The notes under the pieces: generated by a model
Databases searched by the model: none
Told to the model about the DNA's origin: nothing
What the model saw: only the letters and a program-made list of their open reading frames with translations
In this document: positions 54,560-63,674 of the stretch, one piece after another
How positions within the stretch are numbered: the stretch's first letter is position 1
Layout: the number at the start of each line of letters is the position of its first letter
NCBI GenBank assembly: GCA_032358255.1
Contig: JAULBX010025829.1
Coordinates: 310,001 to 374,000, forward strand
From: Heterotrichella gracilis
Lineage: Eukaryota > Sar > Xanthophyceae > Tribonematales > Xanthonemataceae
Length of the DNA: 64,000 nt
Reading direction: 5' to 3'
Position numbers and translations under genes: made by a program

Positions 54560-56458
54560 TTATTGAATTATAAAACTGCAGGTATATTTTATGCCTTCAA
54601 GCATAAATACGATCTTATATAAACCGTTGGCGGTATCAGGTCCTAATTGAAAGGAGAATTGTTTATTCCTTATGCTATCTGAATCTGTTCTCGCATTATA
54701 GATCATTTTTCCTGAAGCAGAATATATAAATACATCCACATCGTGATTATTTTCTATACCTGTAACATTTACAGAGAATTCGCCTTTGTTTGGATTTGGA
54801 TAAACCACAAAAGAAATATTATCGCCTAATGTGTTCGCAACAGAAATTATTTTGGAATAGTGAAATGACTGATCAAGATCTACTTGTTTTAAGCGATAAT
54901 AACTAGTTCCACTTACAGGTTCGTTATCCGTTGTAGCGTATTTTATTTTAGAGTTACTGCTTCCGTTCACAGCTTTTGACTTGACTTTTTCCAACAAATA
55001 AAAATCAATCGCATCTGTACTTTTTTCAACTTCAAAAAAGTCGTTGTTTCTTTCTGTAATTGTTTCCCAATCTATTTCGCATTTTTTATTTGAACAGGTT
55101 ACATTAAAACTTAAAAGTTCAATTGGCAATACACCCGAGGTGTTTACAATAATACCTGAGTTATTTGGTCCGCCACCGGCTACACCATTTACCGCTGCGC
55201 CGCAACCTGAACAGCTACTACCCCCCGCACCGGGCAACGTAGTTGTTGTGACATTAACCGTTGGTTGTGCAGAAGAATATATTACCACTCCCTGGCCGCC
55301 ACCGCCGCCTGCACCATGCGCGCCGGTAGTTATACTGGAGCCACCGCTTCCTCCGTTTGATGAAACTGTAAGTGGACAGGTACCGGAAATACTATAAGTA
55401 TTTATCTGTAGAACAATAGAACCTCCTGCTCCTGCTCCGCCGGCGCCATCGTTTGATGCATTGCCTGGTGTTATGCCATTTGCTGAAATTGAAATACCCG
55501 CACATGAATTTGTTGCAAGTGTATTTGCTCTAATTAAAATAACCCCTCCTCCGGCACCACCCACAGTGCCAACGCCGTCATTCTCGTGTCCACCGCCGCC
55601 GCCACCGCCCATAAATACACGCGATGCATTTATAGATGCAACTAACGACAATCCACCCAAACCACCGGCAATCGGACTGCATCCTGCACCCGAAGGTGTC
55701 CAGCCGGAACCGCCATCACCACCATTTGTGTAATTTCCGCCGCCGCCACCGCCGCCATTCACATCATTACCGCCACCGCCGCCATTCAGGATTCTTCCGC
55801 GAGCTGCTGCAAAATTTACATTTGTCCTTTTATAAATTCCCTGTCCTTTACCCGCAAATAAAGTAGTTAACGTAGTTGTATACATTGTCGTATTGCAAGC
55901 AGAATAACCATTTGGCGTATTTTTTACACCTCCCTGAAAACCCGCGCCATTAGCATTTATATTATGGTTCAATGAAAATGTACTCGTAACCGATAAAGCC
56001 GTAACACCGCCAATGAAGCCATTCCAGGCAAGTGTGCCTATGTTGGCAGTGGAAGTAAAATTGGTGCCTAACATCCTGTAGGTTATTATTTGAACAGAGG
56101 AATTAGTGCCAATGTTATAAGTATTCGCTAATGGCGAAGCTAAAGTAATGGAGTTTGGAAGAGAAGCTACTTCTGTATGCGAGGCTATTCTTGCTACTTC
56201 AAACCTACCCGCATTTAACATGGCACCAATATTGCCAAAAGTAACAACGTTTGTGGTGTTAGTGCCAATAACGTCATCCTGCATTTGCATAACAATAACA
56301 AACTGGTTATCTTCAAATGAATGAAAAGTTTCGTTTACATTGTTAACAGACAATGATGTTCCCGAAATTGCGGTAACATTGGCATAAGCATTTAATGGAT
56401 TTTGCGAAAACGCAGTACTAAATACAAAAAGAAAGAATAAGGACAAACAATTTTTCAT
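54560..56458 (-). CDS. Glycine-rich T9SS-secreted protein
   Basis: This is a 632-residue secreted protein. I start at the ATG at 56458, giving MKNCLSLFFLFVFSTAFSQ; the longer frame adds 11 unlikely residues. The N-terminal part (about 20-165) has repeated short strands with Ala/Thr/Asn. The middle (about 210-430) is strongly glycine-rich, with runs such as NGGGGGNDVNGGGGGGGNYT and GAGGGGGQGV, which locally raise G+C. A region beginning LPIELLSFNVTCSNKKCEIDW (about 455) is the FnIII-like linker common before sorting domains, and a T9SS domain (VYPNPNKGEFSVNV) ends the protein. It looks like a structural surface or adhesive protein. Whether it is tandemly polymorphic is unknown. Confidence 0.88.
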   Translation of the reverse strand: MKNCLSLFFLFVFSTAFSQNPLNAYANVTAISGTSLSVNNVNETFHSFEDNQFVIVMQMQDDVIGTNTTNVVTFGNIGAMLNAGRFEVARIASHTEVASLPNSITLASPLANTYNIGTNSSVQIITYRMLGTNFTSTANIGTLAWNGFIGGVTALSVTSTFSLNHNINANGAGFQGGVKNTPNGYSACNTTMYTTTLTTLFAGKGQGIYKRTNVNFAAARGRILNGGGGGNDVNGGGGGGGNYTNGGDGGSGWTPSGAGCSPIAGGLGGLSLVASINASRVFMGGGGGGGHENDGVGTVGGAGGGVILIRANTLATNSCAGISISANGITPGNASNDGAGGAGAGGSIVLQINTYSISGTCPLTVSSNGGSGGSSITTGAHGAGGGGGQGVVIYSSAQPTVNVTTTTLPGAGGSSCSGCGAAVNGVAGGGPNNSGIIVNTSGVLPIELLSFNVTCSNKKCEIDWETITERNNDFFEVEKSTDAIDFYLLEKVKSKAVNGSSNSKIKYATTDNEPVSGTSYYRLKQVDLDQSFHYSKIISVANTLGDNISFVVYPNPNKGEFSVNVTGIENNHDVDVFIYSASGKMIYNARTDSDSIRNKQFSFQLGPDTANGLYKIVFMLEGIKYTCSFIIQ

Positions 56459-56524
56459 TGTAAAAATTTTATTATTCAAATTAAAAAGCAAAAAAACAGA
56501 ATATTATATATTTGACTTACAAAA

Positions 56525-57496
56525 TCAGTACATCGGTTTCATACCGCGTAACCCCATATCCACAACCGTTTCACCTGCATCCGGTTGATATAGTCCATCG
56601 GCATTCACCTTCGTCCATTCAAAACTTTTATTGGTTGAAAGTGAAACGGTAATAATAATATCAGAATTTTCGAGACCGGTAATTACTAAGGGTTGGTTTG
56701 AAGAAGCGGTACTATTATAAAACTCACCAGTTACCAAACAACTTCCTGGAGGTATTGCAGAACTTGGATTTGGGTTAACAACGGTTGTTTTTGCTGCCTG
56801 CCCTTCTAGTTTTATATCTGTGCTTGCATAGTTAGTATAAAACCCCCAATAGCCTTGTAATTTATTTCCAGCGCCATTTAATGTTGGAGTCATTACCGCA
56901 TTGTGCATTTTGTATTTAGAAACATAAGTATTAAAGCCTACAAAGGAAGCAATCGTGCCATTTATAGTTCCTGTAGAATTTGTTTTTACTTTTATATCAT
57001 AGTTCTGGTAAGCTAATGATACTCTTAACCATTTGTAAGTTCCGGGTGTTATACTTGCAATTGGCACCGAAAAGAAAACATCGCCTTCCTTAGCAACTAT
57101 AGATTTACAAAATGTAATTGCATTGGCGCCACCACAATTGGTCTCCTCTGCCCTATAAAGAACAGCGCCGTGTCCAACTTGAGTGGTATCATATTTTGCC
57201 ATTTCTATATAATGCGCGCTCATGCCGTTAAATTTTGGAGATTGCGCTTCATTAGTACTTGGCAAAGTAGCAGGCATCGCAAAATTATCCAAACGTTGTT
57301 GTGTGCTGTCGAATTTAAATTTAAAAATAAGTTTTGGTCCATTAGCAGTACTTGTAAATATCGTATCGGGGAAATTACAAGTAGGGCAACTTACTGCAGG
57401 TGTAGGTTCTGGCACAACTTCTTCCTCAACCGTTTCTTTCTTCTTACAAGAAATAAATAGCAGTAAAAACAATGAGGTAATTAAAACGTTCTTCAT
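56525..57496 (-). CDS. Hypothetical lipoprotein
   Basis: This is a 323-residue lipoprotein with signal MKNVLITSLFLLLFISC (Cys 17), an acidic/proline linker (EEEVVPEPTPA) and a C-P-T-C motif at about residues 38-41. The mature domain starts LIFKFKFDSTQQRL and appears all-beta. I do not recognise the family. It starts only 32 bases from the divergent dtd gene. The gly-rich T9SS gene follows 66 bases downstream on the same strand and may share its transcript. Confidence 0.7.
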   Translation of the reverse strand: MKNVLITSLFLLLFISCKKKETVEEEVVPEPTPAVSCPTCNFPDTIFTSTANGPKLIFKFKFDSTQQRLDNFAMPATLPSTNEAQSPKFNGMSAHYIEMAKYDTTQVGHGAVLYRAEETNCGGANAITFCKSIVAKEGDVFFSVPIASITPGTYKWLRVSLAYQNYDIKVKTNSTGTINGTIASFVGFNTYVSKYKMHNAVMTPTLNGAGNKLQGYWGFYTNYASTDIKLEGQAAKTTVVNPNPSSAIPPGSCLVTGEFYNSTASSNQPLVITGLENSDIIITVSLSTNKSFEWTKVNADGLYQPDAGETVVDMGLRGMKPMY

Positions 57497-57502
57497 TTTA
57501 GT

Positions 57503-57510
57503 TATTTTTG
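57503..57510 (+). promoter_or_regulatory. Candidate -7 element TATTTTTG for dtd
   Basis: An exact TAnnTTTG match 18 bases before the dtd ATG, inside the 32-base divergent gap. The -33 element would have to lie within the 5' end of the lipoprotein gene, and no TTTG is seen there. Confidence 0.4.
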
Positions 57511-57528
57511 TGTTAAAGATAAAAAATT

Positions 57529-57981
57529 ATGCGCTTGGTTTTACAAAGGGTCAAAAAAGCAACAGTTTTAATAGATAGCAGCATCTACTCCTCTATTAAT
57601 GAGGGTTTTTTGATACTTGTGGGAATTGAGAATGATGATACCAAAGAAGATATAGACTGGTTATGTGCTAAAGTTTGCAGTATGCGGGTATTTGCAGATA
57701 ATGAAGGTAAATTGAACCTTGACATAAAACAAACCAATGGAGAGATCTTAATTGTTAGCCAGTTTACTTTACATGCCTCTACAAAAAAAGGTAACAGACC
57801 CTCATTTATCAAAGCCGCCAGACCTGAAGTTGCCGTGCCTTTATATGAAAAATTTATTTCCGAAACCGAAAAAACACTTGGCAAGCCCTGCAAAACGGGG
57901 CAATTTGGTGCAGATATGCAAATAGAATTAATAAACGATGGACCGGTAACTATAATTCTTGACAGCAAGAATAAAGAATGA
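57529..57981 (+). CDS. dtd: D-aminoacyl-tRNA deacylase
   Basis: This is a 150-residue cytosolic enzyme that hydrolyses D-amino acids from mischarged tRNAs. It starts MRLVLQRVKKATV, as in the family. The catalytic and Gly-cisPro signatures are ILIVSQFTLHAST (SQxT) and NDGPVTIIL (GPxT), with KGNRPSF between. Length is standard (E. coli Dtd is about 145 residues). ATG at 57529. Confidence 0.96.
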   Translation: MRLVLQRVKKATVLIDSSIYSSINEGFLILVGIENDDTKEDIDWLCAKVCSMRVFADNEGKLNLDIKQTNGEILIVSQFTLHASTKKGNRPSFIKAARPEVAVPLYEKFISETEKTLGKPCKTGQFGADMQIELINDGPVTIILDSKNKE

Positions 57982-58063
57982 TAGACTTTAAAAACCTTTA
58001 ATAATGCTTATTGTTTATTTCAAATATTTAGCGTTATTTTAATTATCACTTAAAATTTTACTC

Positions 58064-61000
58064 ATGAGGTTCGCTTACCTGATTGTATTGCAACTGTTCT
58101 CGTGTTTCTCTTATTATGCACAACAGACCCGTATCATCGAGGTCAACGAAAAATATGCTTTAGCCCGTCCGGGCTATCCAAATATAATTTGTGAACCTAA
58201 ATATCAAAGTATAGAATTCTTATCGCCCAACTGCTATCTCGTATATTATAAAGATTATCGTGGCATTATTGATTCCTTAGGCAAAGAAAAAATTAAACCT
58301 GATACTTATACCACCCATACCAAAATAATAGATGAATTGACAGGCAAATCATTTTTTTTATTTTATTATAGTAAGAAGAGTATTTTAATTGACGAAGCGG
58401 GTAATATTGCGGGCAACAACCTTTACAATGTTGTTTCAAAATCCGGCGACGTTTTAATTGTTACTGTATCTAAGAACGATTCGCTACAAAATAAACTTTT
58501 TTTTAACGATCAGGATAAAGAAGAAAAAATAGGGATCATTGATATTAAAGGCAATTGGTTGGTAAAACCTGATAACAGAAGTTATAAATTTCTTAGTAAC
58601 GAATGCATATATGTTGGCGACAACAATAAATTAAATGGATCGCCTGTGTCCAATTTATATAACCGTAAAGGCCAGCCAATTCTTAACGAAAATATTATTG
58701 CGGTAAATTATGGTAAAGATCTATCCGATAGCGCTGCAAAAGCAAAAGTAAGTGTTTTATTCAATGATGAGTTTGGATGGCGGGTTGATTCAAATGGCAA
58801 AGTATTCTCAAAAAAAGGCCGGAGCTTTCCTAACGTTACCATTTATCGCGATGCAACAAGCAATAAATATGCTTGTCAACAAAATAATAAAGTAATTATT
58901 GAGCCCAATTATGATGAGATGACAAAATCGGTGCATTACATTTTCGCACGCAACAACAATTCAAAAACGACTGATGTATACGATAAAAGAGGTAATATGA
59001 TAGGACAAACTGACTATGTAAAATTCCATTACTTTATTGATGAAGACCACAGAGATGCAAAAGAATACTTAGTTGCAGAAAAAAAAGAAGGATTGTTTAT
59101 ATTGGATGAAAAATTAAAACCGGTTTCTATTCCCCTCACTTCTATTGAAGCCTTGTATTACAAAAGAGATACCATACTTTTTTTATTTGAATCAAAAAAC
59201 TTGTTTGGTGTTATTGACCAATCCGGAAAAGTTATTATTCCTGCAAAGAATAAATTCGAGCCAAAAATATCAAACAATATCATAAAGATAGCTAATGCAA
59301 AAAACTTGTATGACATATTTGATCTTAATGGAAATGCATTACTCAAAAATGTTATAGCCATAAAGAACAGCTCTGTTAACCCTAAAATGTATATTGTTAT
59401 CACCAAACAAGGTGAAGCTGTTTATCGGTTCGATCCTTTAAAAGTTGTAATTCCGGCGGGCACCTATGAAAGTTTTATGGACGAGCCTAAGTACGCATTA
59501 GTTATAGGGTCTAAAAAGGAAAAAAAATTCATCTTAAATAAAAATTATGAATTATGGATAAGTACGCCGTTTAATAAAGTTGTAATACACAAAGGTAACG
59601 ACAGTACTATTATAGTTACAACAGAAAGCAATAAAAAACAATTGCTTGACATGCGAATGAATAAGCTTAGCAAAGAATATGATAGCTTTAATAATTTTTC
59701 TGGTTTCGGACTGAAAGAAAAAACAATGGTTAGTAATGCAAAAAAATACGGCATAATTAATTATAAAGGAAAAGAATTGCTTAGCTGCGAATGGGATACC
59801 ATCGTTAACCTTTCAACAATAGCAGCTGTTAAAAATGGAGGAAAATATTTTTTTACCGACACTAATCTTGTTGTAAATAAAGCTATTGTTGCCGATTCCA
59901 TTGCTGATATCTATGACACACCAATGTTTGTAATAAACAATAAATACAGATTTGTTGGCCATAATAAAACTGAAACTGAGTTTGATGAAGTAAAAGATAA
60001 GCAGAACGAAAACGCCATACAGGTTAAGAAAAATGGCAAATGGGGTGTTTATAGTCTACCGAAAAATAACTGGCGTGTATTGCCATATTTTGATAGTGTT
60101 GTTAATGTTATTCAAAATTATCAAACCAATCAATTTGTTTACACTACACAAATTGGCATGCGCTATTATTTTATCGACTCAGTAAAGAATATTATATGTG
60201 GGGCTGGTTTTGATCTGATCGAGCCTATGGCCAGGAAAGTAGATGTGCTTAACCATTATCTTCCTAATTTTATTGTAAACCAGGGCGGTAATATCTTAAA
60301 TTCAAAATATCACGACGAAGTGCTTGGTGGAAAATTCGGGATTACTAATGGCAAAGGAGATCTTTTACACCCAATGAATGGACACAATATCATACCGTTG
60401 GTTTACGAAAATTATGATAACGGTTGGGCCAGTGTTTTGGGCTATCTATGGAATCAGGGCGGAGTTCTAACCGAATATGTTAGTAATGGCAGAGATTCCG
60501 TAGAGGTTGAAAATGTGGATGAGCTTGGAAATTATATGCCTTATAAAACCCTCGAGTCTGCAATTTACAATAAAAAAATTGCCGGTGGTAAATTTGGTAT
60601 TGTTGGACCAAATGGAAAAGAGATACTACCTATTATATATGATAAGATAACTTTTATGTTATATTATTCTGAAAAAGAGCAGCACAGAAGACATAGTTAT
60701 AGTGATTCCTCATTTAACATGCACAACAGAAGTGTTTCAATTTTTCCGGTTTTCTTGAAGAAAGATAGTAAATGGGGTGCTGCAGATCTTACGGGTAAAA
60801 TTATTATTCCAATTGAATACGATAGCATAGCTGATGGATGGATGCTTGATAGAACTATACAGGTATGGAAAAACAGTGGTTACGGCTATTTTGATCTTTT
60901 GGGCAATCCGTTAGTTGACGTTGCCTTTAGCCATGAACAACTTTTTTCAATAGATAATGAATCAGAGGATGCCATTTATCTTTTTCAAAAAGGTGGAACA

Positions 61001-61570
61001 GCAACAAGTTACACTGTCCTTGGCCCTCCTGTTGAACAGGTAGAAGTTGACGCAAATGGAAATGAATCTTATAAAACTGTAACTCCAATAATTGACATAG
61101 ATAAATTATCTGGTGGTAAATATGGACTATTAGATCAAAAAACATTAAAGTGGTTATTGCTACCCGAATATGAAGATATAAGATTTGTACACTTTTTTGA
61201 TAATCCTGATTATGAAAAACCAGTTTTAAAAACCTCTATAACGGATAAATATTTATTCAATCCACGATATTCAATTGATCATACACAAGCAGGTTTTGAA
61301 ATAAAGAAAGATGGCAAATGGGGTGTTTATCAATATAAAAAGGGTGTCACTATAGAGCCAATATACGAGGAAATTGATGTACTCTCCTCTGTTTCTTCCA
61401 TAAAGCTAAAACAGGCAGGCAAGTGGGGAGTTGTTGACCTGGAAGGAAAAACAATATTAAACACTGAATTTGATGAAATTACCTTAGTGGAAAATACAAC
61501 TTACAAAACTTTGCAAGCAGGCGTAACAAAATACTTTACACTTGAAGGCAAAGCCACTGAACCAAAATAA
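58064..61570 (+). CDS. Very large WG-repeat protein
   Basis: This is a 1168-residue protein with a signal peptide (LIVLQLFSCFSYYAQ), so secreted or periplasmic. It is built of many WG (KWG) repeats, beta-rich units of about 50 residues with cores such as KNGKWGVYSLPKN, GGKFGIVGPNGKEILPIIYDKI, DSKWGAADLTGKIIIPIEYDSI, KDGKWGVYQ and AGKWGVVDLEGKTIL. Repeats early in the chain are more degenerate (for example FGVIDQSGKVIIP). There is no sorting domain or transmembrane helix. WG-repeat proteins are common in Bacteroidota but mostly uncharacterised. It stands alone: 82 bases after dtd and 61 before pyrR. Confidence 0.88.
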   Translation: MRFAYLIVLQLFSCFSYYAQQTRIIEVNEKYALARPGYPNIICEPKYQSIEFLSPNCYLVYYKDYRGIIDSLGKEKIKPDTYTTHTKIIDELTGKSFFLFYYSKKSILIDEAGNIAGNNLYNVVSKSGDVLIVTVSKNDSLQNKLFFNDQDKEEKIGIIDIKGNWLVKPDNRSYKFLSNECIYVGDNNKLNGSPVSNLYNRKGQPILNENIIAVNYGKDLSDSAAKAKVSVLFNDEFGWRVDSNGKVFSKKGRSFPNVTIYRDATSNKYACQQNNKVIIEPNYDEMTKSVHYIFARNNNSKTTDVYDKRGNMIGQTDYVKFHYFIDEDHRDAKEYLVAEKKEGLFILDEKLKPVSIPLTSIEALYYKRDTILFLFESKNLFGVIDQSGKVIIPAKNKFEPKISNNIIKIANAKNLYDIFDLNGNALLKNVIAIKNSSVNPKMYIVITKQGEAVYRFDPLKVVIPAGTYESFMDEPKYALVIGSKKEKKFILNKNYELWISTPFNKVVIHKGNDSTIIVTTESNKKQLLDMRMNKLSKEYDSFNNFSGFGLKEKTMVSNAKKYGIINYKGKELLSCEWDTIVNLSTIAAVKNGGKYFFTDTNLVVNKAIVADSIADIYDTPMFVINNKYRFVGHNKTETEFDEVKDKQNENAIQVKKNGKWGVYSLPKNNWRVLPYFDSVVNVIQNYQTNQFVYTTQIGMRYYFIDSVKNIICGAGFDLIEPMARKVDVLNHYLPNFIVNQGGNILNSKYHDEVLGGKFGITNGKGDLLHPMNGHNIIPLVYENYDNGWASVLGYLWNQGGVLTEYVSNGRDSVEVENVDELGNYMPYKTLESAIYNKKIAGGKFGIVGPNGKEILPIIYDKITFMLYYSEKEQHRRHSYSDSSFNMHNRSVSIFPVFLKKDSKWGAADLTGKIIIPIEYDSIADGWMLDRTIQVWKNSGYGYFDLLGNPLVDVAFSHEQLFSIDNESEDAIYLFQKGGTATSYTVLGPPVEQVEVDANGNESYKTVTPIIDIDKLSGGKYGLLDQKTLKWLLLPEYEDIRFVHFFDNPDYEKPVLKTSITDKYLFNPRYSIDHTQAGFEIKKDGKWGVYQYKKGVTIEPIYEEIDVLSSVSSIKLKQAGKWGVVDLEGKTILNTEFDEITLVENTTYKTLQAGVTKYFTLEGKATEPK

Positions 61571-61580
61571 TAAGTATAGA

Positions 61581-61612
61581 TTTGTTTTTGAACTTTGTTA
61601 ATCCTAATTTTA
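61581..61612 (+). promoter_or_regulatory. Candidate pyrR promoter (TTTG-N20-TAATTTTA)
   Basis: TTTG at 61581-61584 and TAATTTTA at 61605-61612 are separated by 20 bases, the usual -33/-7 spacing, with one mismatch in the -7 element. It lies 19 bases before the GTG start of pyrR. The leader is therefore very short, leaving no room for a PyrR attenuator. Confidence 0.4.
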
Positions 61613-61631
61613 CTTAATTAAAATAATAATT

Positions 61632-62165
61632 GTGCAACCAAAGATATTATTAGAAAAAGATCAGTTTGATGTTAAAATAAAACGTTTATGCCACGAGCTA
61701 ATTGAGGTGCATAACGATTTTAACGAGACCGTTATTATTGGTTTACAGCCTCGCGGCATCTTTCTTGCCAAGCGTATTCAAAAAGAATTACAAAGTATTT
61801 TAAAAAATAAGAAGATCAATTGCGGCGAATTGGATATTACTTTTCACCGCGATGACTTTAGAAAAAAAGAACTTATTCCAAATCCAACCACCATCAATTT
61901 TACCATAGAAGACAAGAATGTTATTTTGGTAGATGATGTTTTGTTTACAGGAAGAACCATTCGCGCCGGTTTGGATGCTATGCTTGATTTTGGAAGACCA
62001 AAAGATGTTGAGCTTTTAGTTTTAGTAGACAGAAGGCTTGCGCGCCATGTGCCTATTCAGGCAAAATATATCGGTATTACCATCGACTCTATTGAAACAC
62101 AAAACGTAAAAGTTGAGTGGCAGGAAACAGACGGCAAAGACCGCATTACCCTTTTTGATAAATAA
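61632..62165 (+). CDS. pyrR: PyrR-like phosphoribosyltransferase
   Basis: This is a 177-residue protein of type I phosphoribosyltransferase fold. The PRPP-binding signature is VILVDDVLFTGRTIRAGLDA (about 97-116). ETVIIGLQPRGIFLAKRI (about 33-50) holds the GlxPRG loop of PyrR, and VELLVLVDRRLARHVPIQA is also typical. In firmicutes PyrR is a UMP-dependent attenuator and weak uracil phosphoribosyltransferase; here the RNA-binding role is unverified. The start is the GTG at 61632; the next ATG would remove the fold's first half. It precedes a DinB-like gene by one base and pyrB by about 0.6 kb. Confidence 0.9.
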   Translation: MQPKILLEKDQFDVKIKRLCHELIEVHNDFNETVIIGLQPRGIFLAKRIQKELQSILKNKKINCGELDITFHRDDFRKKELIPNPTTINFTIEDKNVILVDDVLFTGRTIRAGLDAMLDFGRPKDVELLVLVDRRLARHVPIQAKYIGITIDSIETQNVKVEWQETDGKDRITLFDK

Positions 62166-62166
62166 C

Positions 62167-62688
62167 ATGAGACCAAAAAAAGAAGATTGTCCCGAGTATT
62201 ACATTTATTACATCGGGCTAATTAAGCAACAAGATGTTGTGACCGCTTTAACGGAAACCAAAAAAGAACAACTCGATTTTATTAAAAGCATTCCCGCAGA
62301 TCTTGAAAATTTCGCGTATGCAGATGGAAAATGGACCGTTAAAGAAGTTTTGATCCATTGCATAGACACGGAACGCATTTTTAGCACAAGGGCATTAAGT
62401 TTTGCTAGAGGAGATAAGCAAGTGCCGCATTCTTATGATGAAAATCTATATGGGGCCAATAGCCATGCAGCTTCACGCACATTAAAAGATATAATTGAAG
62501 AGTTTGAAGCAGTAAGAACAGGCGTTATTTGTTTATACAGATCATTTTCTGCTGAGATCTTAAATTTAGCAGGACAAACGCCTTCAGGTCCGGCAACGGT
62601 AAACTCTATAGGATTCACTATTTGCGGGCATACCGCGCATCATCTCAATATTATTAAAGAAAGGTATTTAAACGCGTTAAAAAAATAA
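62167..62688 (+). CDS. DinB-family protein
   Basis: This is a 173-residue four-helix protein starting at the ATG at 62167 (MRPKKEDCPEYY); the longer TTG-started frame overlaps pyrR and is rejected. DinB metal-binding histidines are placed as expected: KEVLIHCIDTERIFSTRAL near 60-80 and CGHTAHHLNIIKERY near 152-168. DinB-like proteins often act as thiol transferases or of unknown function and can be damage- or stress-linked. It sits tightly between pyrR and pyrB, so it is likely co-transcribed, though no pyrimidine role is known. Confidence 0.85.
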   Translation: MRPKKEDCPEYYIYYIGLIKQQDVVTALTETKKEQLDFIKSIPADLENFAYADGKWTVKEVLIHCIDTERIFSTRALSFARGDKQVPHSYDENLYGANSHAASRTLKDIIEEFEAVRTGVICLYRSFSAEILNLAGQTPSGPATVNSIGFTICGHTAHHLNIIKERYLNALKK

Positions 62689-62747
62689 TTTCTCAATTAA
62701 AAAATAAAAGCTAACTTTAGCTTTTGAAAATACACTTTCAAAAATAA

Positions 62748-63674
62748 ATGAGCCACTTAAGCGTCAATCATCTCCTCGGCATAAAAAACCTCACCAAAAA
62801 CGACATTGATCTTATTTTAACCACGGCTCAAAATTTTAAAGAAGTTATTAATCGTCCCATTAAAAAAGTTCCTTCGCTCCGCGATATAACCATTGCCAAT
62901 TTATTCTTCGAAAACTCTACCCGCACACGCTTATCTTTTGAGCTGGCTCAAAAACGTTTAAGTGCCGATACCATTAATTTTTCTGCCTCCAACTCTTCAG
63001 TAAAAAAAGGCGAGACCTTAATAGACACGGTAAATAATATTCTGGCCATGAAAGTGGACATGATCGTTATGCGTCATGCCAGCGCAGGTGCAGCAGTATT
63101 CTTATCTAAAAAAGTAAACGCAAAAATAATTAATGCAGGTGATGGTGCCCACGAGCATCCTACACAGGCATTGCTAGATGCCTTTTCTATAAAAGAAAAA
63201 CTGGGCGATCTTAAAGGTAAGAAAGTAGTGATAGTTGGCGACATTTTACACTCGCGCGTAGCACTTTCAAATATATTTTGCCTGCAAAAATTAGGCGCCA
63301 TTGTAAAGGTGTGTGGACCATTAACACTCCTACCAAAACATATTACCTCTTTAGGAGTTGAAGTGGAATTAGATCTTAAAAAAGCTTTAGAATGGTGCGA
63401 TGTAGCAAACATGTTACGCATACAGTTAGAGCGCCAGGACATAAAATATTTTCCATCACTTAGAGAATATTCTATGATGTACGGTTTAGATAAAGAAATG
63501 CTGGACTCTGTTTCTAAAAAAATTATCATCATGCACCCTGGTCCGATCAATCGTGGCGTTGAAATAACAAGCGATGTAGCCGACAGTAAACAGTCTATTA
63601 TTTTAGATCAGGTAGAAAATGGTGTAGCAGTGAGAATGGCCGTGATGTTCTTATTGGCTGGAAGACAGGGATAG
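62748..63674 (+). CDS. pyrB: Aspartate carbamoyltransferase catalytic subunit
   Basis: This is a 308-residue enzyme that forms carbamoyl-aspartate in pyrimidine biosynthesis. The carbamoyl-phosphate motif is [15 protein letters not shown] (about 52-66). The [16 protein letters not shown] motif lies near 130-145, and [12 protein letters not shown] closes the aspartate domain near 260. Length is normal for a trimeric catalytic chain, and no pyrI is adjacent. It is downstream of pyrR, as in many pyr operons, with the DinB-like gene between them. Its stop abuts the stop of the convergent gene at 63675. Confidence 0.97.
   Translation: MSHLSVNHLLGIKNLTKNDIDLILTTAQNFKEVINRPIKKVPSLRDITIANLFFENSTRTRLSFELAQKRLSADTINFSASNSSVKKGETLIDTVNNILAMKVDMIVMRHASAGAAVFLSKKVNAKIINAGDGAHEHPTQALLDAFSIKEKLGDLKGKKVVIVGDILHSRVALSNIFCLQKLGAIVKVCGPLTLLPKHITSLGVEVELDLKKALEWCDVANMLRIQLERQDIKYFPSLREYSMMYGLDKEMLDSVSKKIIIMHPGPINRGVEITSDVADSKQSIILDQVENGVAVRMAVMFLLAGRQG

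Noticed and set aside
55044-55866. Forward-strand proline-rich reading frames
   Set aside because: They are the complement of the glycine-rich region of the T9SS gene on the reverse strand (GGN codons read as Pro); no start signals or homology.
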